Positions 4,875 through 10,196 of a DNA stretch of 10,196 bases are shown piece after piece. Source of the stretch: CAZKZZ01 sp964557375. Lineage in GTDB: Bacteria > Spirochaetota > Spirochaetia > SPDA01 > CAZJBZ01. Location of the stretch: NCBI GenBank assembly GCA_964557375.1, contig CAZKZZ010000134.1, forward strand, positions 1 through 10,196. The letters are read 5' to 3'. The notes beneath the pieces were generated by a model that was not told the DNA's origin, made no database searches, and was given only the letters and a program-made list of their open reading frames with translations. Position numbers and translations under genes: made by a program. The stretch's first letter is position 1, and each line of letters opens with the position of its first letter.

Positions 4875-7595
4875 CTATGCCTCTTTGCCGGCACTCTCCG
4901 CAGACCGTCTGATCAGTGCGATTACCTGCAGCAGTACAACCGGGAGGACTGCTCCTACTAATATGATACCCCACATATCTGTCGAGACTGTTGTTGTTTT
5001 TAATATAGTCTGCAGGAGCGGTGTGTAAACGGCCAAAAGCTGTAGACCAATAGTCAGAAAAAAAGCACCCCATAAAAACCTGTTCTTGAATATCGATATA
5101 TCGAAGCCGAGGCCGTTCTCTTTTCTGGTATTGAATACGTGGAAAAGCTGCACGAGAGCGAGGGACATAAATGCGATAGTCCGGCTCTGCACACCCGAAA
5201 AGCCTCCCTGCAAGGCATAGAGATAGGCAAAGAGCGGGCCTGCGGTAATGAGCAGTCCCTGCAGCCCGATTTTGAGCTTGAATCTGTTGTTAAGTATTGA
5301 CTCGTCCGGATTCCTAGGCGGCTCGGCCATAACATCCCGCTCTGAAGGCTCCCAGGCCAGAGAAAGAGCGGGGAAAACGTCGGTTACCAGATTGAGCCAG
5401 AGGATCTGAATGGCTATCAACGGCGGAGGGATACGCAGCAGTATGCTAATAAAGATAAACAGGATCTCACTCAAATTACACGAGAAAAGATAATGGATGA
5501 ACTTCCGGATATTATCGAATATGACCCGGCCCTGTTTTACCGCTTCGATGATAGTCGTAAACCGGTCATCGAGGAGGACCATGTCCGCGGCCTCGCGGGC
5601 TACCGAGGTCCCCCGCTTTCCCATCGCAACACCGATATCGGCCTTCTTGAGGGCGGGAGCATCGTTGACCCCGTCACCGGTCATAGCGGTTACCTCTCCG
5701 TTCTGGTTGAGAGCGTCAACGATATCAAGTTTGTTCCGCGGGCTCACTCTGGCGAATACGGCTGTTTTACCTACTTCCTCTCGAAGTTCTTCCGGCCCCA
5801 TACGGTCGAGTTCGGCCCCGGATACGACACCCCCTTCACCGCCGGTAATGCCGACACGCGAAGCGATCGCCCGTGCGGTGTCCTGCTGGTCGCCGGTTAT
5901 CATGATGATCCTGATTCCCGCCCTGATTGCCTCTTCTATAGAAGTCTTTACATCACTGCGGGGCGGGTCTGCGATGCCGAAGAACCCTGAGAAAATCATC
6001 CCTTCCCGGATCTGGTCTTTTAGTTCTCCCGCTGCAGATGCGGTTTTCACTGCCAAAGCCAGTACCCGCAGGCCTTCCCGCGCCATGCTGTTGTTGATAT
6101 CTAAAAGCTCCTCTTTTTTCTCTTCGCTCAAGGGGAGAAGCTTTTCCCCGGACTCCGGCATAACGAATCCGCACATCTTCATGACCACATCCGGTGCTCC
6201 TTTGAGGATTATACGGGTCTGCTCCCGGGGCAGCTTTGGGGAATAACACGAGACCGCCATATACTTTGTCTCCGAATCGAAAGGAAGCTCCTCTTCCCGC
6301 TCCCATCCCTCAGATTCGAGGGTTTTGCGGTCGAGCCCCGCTTTCATCGCAGCGGTCACAAGAGCACCTTCGGTAGGGTCCCCAATGAGGCTGTATTCAC
6401 CATTCTGTTCAGAGACCACAGCATTACTGCAGAGCAGTCCGCCGATGAGCAGTTCCGAGAGGGCCGGTTCTGTGCCGGGTTCGACAGCGCGGTCCTCTGC
6501 GAAGAACTCTCCCTCCGGTTTGTACCCTGTCCCTGTAACTGAATAGTTTTTTTCGGGCAGACCGACAGTGAGGACAGTCATCTGGTTCTCAGTAATGGTC
6601 CCTGTCTTGTCCGTACAGATTACGGTCGTGGAGCCCAGCGTCTCCACAGCGGGAAGGCTTTTAACCAGGGCATTCTTTCTTGCCATCCGCTTCATGCCGA
6701 TAGCCAAGGTGATCGTAGCCACTGCCGGAAGGCCCTCAGGTACTGCTGCAATGGCCAGGGCGATCCCGGTCTTGAGCATCTCGATTACAGGACGGCCGGT
6801 GAGAATCCCCACCACTGAAACCACTGCGGTCACTGCAAGGGTTATTCCGATAAGAGAGCGGCCGAGCTGGTCCAGTTTTATTTCTAAGGGGGTTTTCTCT
6901 TCGACCGTTTCCTGGAGAAGATCACTTATCTTCCCCATCTCGGTATTAGAGCCTGTCCCGATAACGACAGCGGTTCCGTTCCCGCGGGTGACGGATGTTC
7001 CCATGAATATCATGTTCTTCCGTTCTGCTAAGGGGACTCCTTCCGCCCGGATTATTTTCGTATTCTTAATGACCGATTCCGATTCTCCGGTAAGCATAGC
7101 TTCATTTGCATAGAGATTGTCCGCCTCGATTAATCTGGCATCGGCATTTATCTGGTCACCCTCTTCGATTATGAGAACATCACCGGGGACTACCAGCTCC
7201 GCCGGGACCTGCTGCAGGCTGCCGTTCCGGAGGACTTTAGCAGTTTTGGTTATCATCCGGCGCAGGGCGTTTACCGACTTCTCCGCTCTGAACTCGGTAA
7301 TGAACCCGAACAGCGCGTTGATAAAAATAACAGCGATAACAGCAATCCCTTCTATCTCATCACCTAAGAAAAACGATATTCCCGCGGCGATAATCAATAA
7401 GAGGACGATGATATTCTTAAACTGTCGAAAGAAAATCTTCCACGGATAGATCTTTTTTTTATTGGTGAGGATGTTTTTCCCGTGGGCCTGCAGACGCTTT
7501 GCTGCCTCGTCTGCCGTGAGGCCGGAGGATGAATCGACTGAGAGTTCCCCGGTAATTTCTTCAGGTGACGATGCGTAAAAATCTTTTTCCAACAA
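4875..7595 (-). CDS. Calcium-type P-type ATPase (P2A-like)
   Basis: This is a 906-residue inner-membrane pump driven by ATP. It has an N-terminal cation-ATPase domain (about 5-70), the actuator loop LTGES (168-172), and M4 with PEGLP (286-290). The phosphorylation site is DKTGT (D329), and the nucleotide domain carries KGAP (465-468). DPPR is at 543-546, TGD at 567-569 and TGDGVND at 639-645. The C-terminal membrane domain starts around 697. M5 has CNLSE (N707, E710) and M6 has NLVTD (N735, T738, D739), matching the Ca2+ ligands N768, E771, N796, T799 and D800 of SERCA, with E287 for E309. The M8 acidic ligand seems absent, which suggests one ion per cycle. Calcium is the best guess; Na+ or Mn2+ remain possible. 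The start is TTG at 7595 (a second TTG follows), with SD AAGGAG overlapping the mscL stop codon. Confidence 0.9.
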   Translation of the reverse strand: MLEKDFYASSPEEITGELSVDSSSGLTADEAAKRLQAHGKNILTNKKKIYPWKIFFRQFKNIIVLLLIIAAGISFFLGDEIEGIAVIAVIFINALFGFITEFRAEKSVNALRRMITKTAKVLRNGSLQQVPAELVVPGDVLIIEEGDQINADARLIEADNLYANEAMLTGESESVIKNTKIIRAEGVPLAERKNMIFMGTSVTRGNGTAVVIGTGSNTEMGKISDLLQETVEEKTPLEIKLDQLGRSLIGITLAVTAVVSVVGILTGRPVIEMLKTGIALAIAAVPEGLPAVATITLAIGMKRMARKNALVKSLPAVETLGSTTVICTDKTGTITENQMTVLTVGLPEKNYSVTGTGYKPEGEFFAEDRAVEPGTEPALSELLIGGLLCSNAVVSEQNGEYSLIGDPTEGALVTAAMKAGLDRKTLESEGWEREEELPFDSETKYMAVSCYSPKLPREQTRIILKGAPDVVMKMCGFVMPESGEKLLPLSEEKKEELLDINNSMAREGLRVLALAVKTASAAGELKDQIREGMIFSGFFGIADPPRSDVKTSIEEAIRAGIRIIMITGDQQDTARAIASRVGITGGEGGVVSGAELDRMGPEELREEVGKTAVFARVSPRNKLDIVDALNQNGEVTAMTGDGVNDAPALKKADIGVAMGKRGTSVAREAADMVLLDDRFTTIIEAVKQGRVIFDNIRKFIHYLFSCNLSEILFIFISILLRIPPPLIAIQILWLNLVTDVFPALSLAWEPSERDVMAEPPRNPDESILNNRFKLKIGLQGLLITAGPLFAYLYALQGGFSGVQSRTIAFMSLALVQLFHVFNTRKENGLGFDISIFKNRFLWGAFFLTIGLQLLAVYTPLLQTILKTTTVSTDMWGIILVGAVLPVVLLQVIALIRRSAESAGKEA

Positions 7596-7608
7596 AGCCT
7601 GCTCCTTA
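7595..7608 (-). promoter_or_regulatory. SD of the ATPase gene overlapping the mscL stop codon
   Basis: On the minus strand TAAGGAG contains both the mscL stop TAA and the SD AAGGAG, six bases before the TTG start of the ATPase gene. A ribosome ending mscL sits on the next start site, so translation of the two genes is probably coupled. This SD decides the rare TTG start. Confidence 0.7.
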
Positions 7609-8052
7609 TTTTAAATCAGCTGTACAGTAGGGACATTTAACTGCTTTTATCGGGATGGTAGAATAACAGCAGGGGCACTCTTTTGTAACGGGCGCTTTAT
7701 CTTCTGCTTCCCGAACTCTCATGCGGTTGACATTTCTAACGACAATATAGACGACAAAAGCAAGAATCAAAAATCGTACGATCGTGTTCACGAACCTTCC
7801 ATAATTTACAGTAACAGCGCCTGCTGCTGAGGCCTGTTCCAGGGAAAGGTAGGGTCCACCCGGGACTCCCTGTTTTAGAACGACAAACAGATCAGTAAAA
7901 TCCACTTTGCCGATCAGAAGCCCAAGCGGCGGCATGATGATATCTACAACCAGCGATTGGACGATCGCACCGAAAGCCGTACCGATTATAATGCCGACCG
8001 CCATGTCGACCACACTGCCTCGCTTAATAAATTCTTTGAACTCTTTAAACAT
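7606..8052 (-). CDS. mscL: Large-conductance mechanosensitive channel with C-terminal zinc ribbon
   Basis: This is a homopentameric inner-membrane channel that opens under high membrane tension to release solutes on hypo-osmotic shock. The 148-residue product has the MscL N-terminus (amphipathic MFKEFKEFIKRG, then DMAVGIIIGTAFG), TM1 about 14-45, a periplasmic loop about 46-85 and TM2 about 86-108. It then adds a cytoplasmic tail with CPCC (126-129) and CPYC (140-143), a four-cysteine zinc-ribbon-like knuckle in place of the usual helical bundle. ATG 8052 has AAGGAC about 7 bases upstream. The gene is first in an operon with the P-type ATPase: its TAA lies 10 bp before the ATPase start and is part of that gene's SD. 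Confidence 0.95.
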   Translation of the reverse strand: MFKEFKEFIKRGSVVDMAVGIIIGTAFGAIVQSLVVDIIMPPLGLLIGKVDFTDLFVVLKQGVPGGPYLSLEQASAAGAVTVNYGRFVNTIVRFLILAFVVYIVVRNVNRMRVREAEDKAPVTKECPCCYSTIPIKAVKCPYCTADLK

Positions 8053-8072
8053 ACCTGTGTCCTTTAAAATAA

Positions 8073-8101
8073 AGCATATTCTCTGTCGTGAAAAAATACA
8101 A
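8073..8101 (-). promoter_or_regulatory. Candidate mscL-ATPase operon promoter
   Basis: On the minus strand TTGTAT (8096-8101), a 17-bp spacer and TATGCT (8073-8078) fit the sigma-70 pattern. The leader would be about 15-20 bases and includes the SD of mscL. The -35 lies within a perfect 22-bp inverted repeat (8093-8114). Confidence 0.55.
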
Positions 8102-8114
8102 CAGGTTGTATTTT
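8093..8114. promoter_or_regulatory. Perfect inverted repeat over the mscL -35 (operator candidate)
   Basis: The arms AAAATACAAC (8093-8102) and GTTGTATTTT (8105-8114) are exact reverse complements separated by AG. The repeat covers the whole -35 hexamer of the mscL promoter, a typical place for a repressor dimer. No regulator gene lies next to it, so the protein is unknown. A weak hairpin terminator is a less likely alternative, since no transcript is known to end here. Confidence 0.5.
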
Positions 8115-8262
8115 AATGAAGGTTTCCAGGAAAATAAGACTGATTCGTTTTAATCATGCACGGGATCAATGTAGCAGAAAGTAAAGTATGGATTTTTATA
8201 TTATACTTTTAGCTTGTAAAGTATAATAAAAAATCAATCATCCCTTTGTCTCTTCCGATGCA
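8115..8262. other. AT-rich intergenic region between the mscL operon and the Fic fragment
   Basis: No complete gene is seen. The region holds the long inverted repeat at 8191-8235 and a TATAAT (8222-8227) without a convincing -35. The nine-base word GTAAAGTAT occurs twice directly (8181-8189 and 8216-8224). It marks the change from core genes to the accessory patch on the right. Confidence 0.5.
8191..8235. repeat. Long AT-rich inverted repeat/hairpin
   Basis: The left arm 8191-8209 and the right arm 8218-8235 are reverse complements apart from a single inserted base, with an 8-base loop (TAGCTTGT). Read on the plus strand the right arm ends in an A-rich run. It could be a bidirectional terminator for the mscL side, or the scar of an excised small element at the broken 5' end of the Fic gene. 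Confidence 0.55.
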
Positions 8263-8712
8263 GTGATAAATAACAGTCTGGAAAAGGCCTCATTGAAGCT
8301 GGGTGAACTCAACTCCTTTTCCAAATTGGTCCCCGACACGGGAACGTTCATTATAATGCACATTTTCAAGGAAGCGGTAGTATCCAGTAGAATAGAAGGC
8401 ACCAGAACCAATATAGAGGAAGCACTCATAGAAAAACAGGACATCGATCCCGAAAGAAGGGATGATTGGCAGGAGGTTAATAATTACGTCGAGGCGATGA
8501 ATACCGCCATTGAGGAGCTGAAAGAGCTCCCCCTGTCTTCACGACTTATCAGGAACGCCCATAAGATTCTTCTATCCAGTGTTAGGGGAGAGCAGAAAAA
8601 TCCGGGAGAATTCAGACGATCCCAGAACTGGATAGGCGGGGCAAGTATTTCCGATGCGGTATTCATGCCACCGGTTCATGACGAGTTTCCTGTCAATTCA
8701 GCAGATCTGTGA
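8263..8712 (+). pseudogene. Fic-family protein fragment lacking the catalytic domain
   Basis: Intact Fic enzymes of this group (about 370 residues) transfer AMP to target proteins. Here 149 codons can be read from GTG 8263. They show the Fic N-terminal domain: the inhibitory-helix motif SSRIEG (41-46, pattern S/T-x3-E-G), then a helical stretch ending in NPGEFRRSQNWIGG (113-126) and AVFMPP (132-137), the usual lead-in to the core. The match stops near FP (142-143, about 8691). The catalytic HPFxDGNGR motif is absent, and the last few residues run into the end of the opposite-strand ATPase gene. Coding similarity seems to extend upstream to about 8239 in the same frame, without an ATG before a stop at 8227, so the 5' end also looks lost. 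It is most likely a decayed remnant; a short expressed product cannot be excluded. Confidence 0.75.
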
Positions 8713-9835
8713 TGAGTTCGGGCAGCGGACACGCTTCTATGGATTTATGCAGAGGATATCGTTCGGCCCCCGGATATACTACGTATATTTTATCAAGCTT
8801 CAGATCTTCGAGCGCGACGTGCTGAGAGCGCGTTGTTTTTGGTGTTTCGGTAAACTTGCATTCCACACCGATGTTTTTTCCCCGATGGGTTGCAAAAAAG
8901 TCAAGCTCCGCTCCGCTGTAAGTTGACCAAAAGTAAGGAACAAGAGCGGGAATGTTGCGCGCTATTTGTTCCAGTGCAAAGCTCTCCCAAGAGGCGCCCA
9001 ATTGAGGATGACCTAACAGGTCCTCCATGTCTCTGAGCCCCAGTAAATGATGGAGAAGACCGGTATCCGAAATATAAATTTTCGGCGATTTAACCTGACG
9101 CTTTTTAAGGTTTGCGTGCCATGGCTGTACCGGGCGGACCATGTAGGTTGCGGTCAGGATATCAATGTAGGAGCGGATGGTTTTATCGTTCATCCCCATG
9201 GATTTTGCGAGTTGGGAACTGTTCAAAAGTTGCCCATGGCTATGGGCCAACATGGTCCAGAACCTGCGAAGTGTTGTGGAAGGTATGTTAATTCCAAGCT
9301 GAGGAATGTCCCGCTGCAAAAAGGTCCTGACAAACCCTTCTCTCCATACGAGACTGTCTTCTTCCGTGTCCGCAAGATAGGAAGGGGGGAAACCTCCTCT
9401 GGCCCACAGCCTGCGATAATCTTCCCACCCCGTTTCCGAGATGTTGAAACCGTGCAGGTCGATAAACTCAATTCGTCCGGCTAGAGATTCGGAGGCTCTC
9501 TTTGAAAGGTCCGGTGAGACGCTGCCGAGGATAAGAAACCGGCCGTTTTTATCAGATTTGTCGGCAAGCACCCTAAGGACCGGAAACAGTTCGGGGCTCT
9601 GCTGGATCTCATCAATAATAATGAGACCGGGGATACCTGAAAGGTACTGCTCCGGATTTTGCAGTTTCGACTGATCGGCGGGAGATTCCAGATCAAGAAA
9701 CTGAGATGGGAACTCTCGGGAAATTTCCCTGGCCAGGGTGGTTTTTCCGCATTGCCGGGGACCTAGTATAGCTGTTACTTTGGAACGCTTTATTGCTGTT
9801 ATTATGTGGTTCTTATACTGGAGTCTGGGTATCAT
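8693..9835 (-). CDS. AAA ATPase with DUF4143 C-terminal domain
   Basis: This is a 380-residue protein of the widespread AAA_14/DUF4143 family, common in mobile and accessory regions; the cellular role of the family is not established. The N-terminal ATPase domain has Walker A GPRQCGKT (25-32), Walker B LIIIDE (71-76), the sensor region LILGSVSPDL (101-110) and the arginine-finger-like SLAGR (117-121). A winged-helix-like section around 205-235 precedes the DUF4143 domain. The C-terminus carries GAELDF (308-313) and VECKF (324-328), the E/D...ExK layout of a PD-(D/E)xK nuclease-like fold. ATG 9835 has no SD; a near-consensus promoter ends five bases upstream, so it is probably leaderless. The stop TGA (8693-8695) lies almost at the point where the Fic reading frame is broken. 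Confidence 0.9.
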   Translation of the reverse strand: MIPRLQYKNHIITAIKRSKVTAILGPRQCGKTTLAREISREFPSQFLDLESPADQSKLQNPEQYLSGIPGLIIIDEIQQSPELFPVLRVLADKSDKNGRFLILGSVSPDLSKRASESLAGRIEFIDLHGFNISETGWEDYRRLWARGGFPPSYLADTEEDSLVWREGFVRTFLQRDIPQLGINIPSTTLRRFWTMLAHSHGQLLNSSQLAKSMGMNDKTIRSYIDILTATYMVRPVQPWHANLKKRQVKSPKIYISDTGLLHHLLGLRDMEDLLGHPQLGASWESFALEQIARNIPALVPYFWSTYSGAELDFFATHRGKNIGVECKFTETPKTTRSQHVALEDLKLDKIYVVYPGAERYPLHKSIEACPLPELITDLLN

Positions 9836-9840
9836 GATGT

Positions 9841-9869
9841 ATTATATCATTGAAAATACGGAGTTGCAA
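9841..9869 (-). promoter_or_regulatory. Consensus-like promoter for the AAA ATPase gene, leaderless spacing
   Basis: On the minus strand TTGCAA (9864-9869), a 17-bp spacer and a perfect TATAAT (9841-9846) precede the ATPase ATG by five bases. The transcript would start at or within a base or two of the start codon, matching the absence of an SD. Confidence 0.65.
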
Positions 9870-9898
9870 TACGAATATTCAATGTATAAGTTGATGAC

Positions 9899-9936
9899 CT
9901 CATTTCAATTTTCCAGCGGATTCGTTCTGAAATGAG
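9899..9936. repeat. Inverted repeat between the divergent ATPase and antitoxin genes
   Basis: The arms CTCATTTCA (9899-9907) and TGAAATGAG (9928-9936) are exact reverse complements with a 20-base centre. No T tract follows on either strand, so a terminator is unlikely. The place between two divergent promoters would suit an operator, possibly for the antitoxin itself. The spacer 9836-9999 holds no gene that I can see. Confidence 0.35.
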
Positions 9937-9952
9937 AACCCCTGTGTATCTA

Positions 9953-9979
9953 TTGACCTCGTAGTCTTTTTATTATACC
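9953..9979 (+). promoter_or_regulatory. Weak candidate antitoxin promoter
   Basis: TTGACC (9953-9958) and TATACC (9974-9979) are reasonable hexamers, but the 15-bp spacer is short. It lies 20 bases before the antitoxin ATG, whose SD is GGAGG (9991-9995). Confidence 0.3.
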
Positions 9980-9999
9980 AACAAAGTACTGGAGGTTCT

Positions 10000-10188
10000 A
10001 TGTCATTCAATTTAAAGGACGATATCAAGCCAATCTCATATATCAAGATGAATGCTGCTGATATGATGAAATATATTAACGATAAAAAGAGTTCCATTAT
10101 TATTACGCAGCATGGTGAGGCAAAGGCTGTTCTTATTGATATTGAACCACTAAACCGAATGATAAATAATTGTAATAGTGATCGCTAA
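10000..10188 (+). CDS. Phd/YefM-type antitoxin, short C-terminus
   Basis: This is a 62-residue protein with the N-terminal DNA-binding fold of Phd/YefM antitoxins: DIKPISYIKMNAADMM (8-23), a turn region, then SSIIITQHGEAKAVLIDIE (31-49). These proteins bind and neutralise a RelE/ParE or Doc toxin and repress their own operon. ATG 10000 has SD GGAGG 4 bases upstream. The usual family length is about 80-95 residues. Here the C-terminal toxin-binding part, normally following the VL-DIE strand, is reduced to about 13 residues (PLNRMINNCNSDR), so the gene may be truncated or use an unusual tail. A toxin gene would be expected immediately downstream, beyond the window. Confidence 0.8.
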   Translation: MSFNLKDDIKPISYIKMNAADMMKYINDKKSSIIITQHGEAKAVLIDIEPLNRMINNCNSDR

Positions 10189-10196
10189 GTGCAAGG

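Noticed and set aside
5497..6246. Long open frame (249 codons) on the plus strand inside the P-type ATPase gene
   Set aside because: It lies wholly opposite a gene with all P-type ATPase motifs, its protein is low-complexity S/R/P-rich and it has no recognisable domain. It is a shadow of the codon bias.
9900..10097. Minus-strand open frame (65 codons) overlapping the antitoxin start
   Set aside because: It is opposite a recognisable Phd/YefM antitoxin with a good SD, and its hydrophobic translation comes from the AT-rich complement.
1..10196. CRISPR arrays, tRNA or rRNA genes and riboswitches
   Set aside because: No regularly spaced repeats, cloverleaf or rRNA-like segments, or recognisable riboswitch cores were seen on either strand when read by eye.

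Overview
This window is a bacterial chromosome fragment of roughly 48% GC (estimated by eye). It probably comes from a metagenomic or draft short-read scaffold, because it holds two N gaps whose flanks repeat each other over 54 and 55 bases. The gene set is core metabolism and ion handling: lipoate synthesis, an ATP-type phosphofructokinase, a rubrerythrin-like protein, MscL and calcium transporters. I cannot name the phylum from sequence alone. The ferritin-like protein hints at an anaerobe or microaerophile. Several promoters fit the sigma-70 pattern with 17-bp spacers.

Layout. Positions 1-466 (minus) hold a ferritin/rubrerythrin-like gene cut by the left edge. It is followed by a 146-bp segment of unclear origin, a 10-N gap and a second copy of the gene's start region. 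Positions 707-2240 (minus) carry lipB and lipA, overlapping by 17 bp, and the sequence at 655-706 implies that the ferritin-like gene follows lipA in the same operon. A divergent promoter region separates lipB from a plus-strand Na+/Ca2+ exchanger-family gene (2353-3294). After a 100-N gap that looks like a scaffolding artefact comes pfkA (3541-4512), then a small LapA-domain membrane protein (4636-4851). Convergent to these is a minus-strand operon, mscL (7606-8052) followed by a calcium-type P-type ATPase (4875-7595), translationally coupled through an SD that overlaps the mscL stop codon.

From about 8115 to the right end the character changes to an AT-richer accessory patch. It holds a Fic-family gene fragment lacking its catalytic half, an AAA ATPase/DUF4143 gene on the minus strand that appears to be leaderless, and a short Phd/YefM-type antitoxin whose toxin is not in the window.

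How the genes fit together: LipB transfers octanoyl groups to apo-proteins and LipA inserts sulfur, giving lipoylated dehydrogenase or glycine-cleavage subunits. The CaCA exchanger and the P-type ATPase are both predicted cation extruders, and MscL is an osmotic release valve co-transcribed with the ATPase. I found no clear novel multi-gene system. The most interesting signals are regulatory: an SD-sequestering hairpin at pfkA, a perfect inverted repeat over the mscL -35, and leaderless genes. The remodelled Fic/ATPase/antitoxin region is also worth a look.
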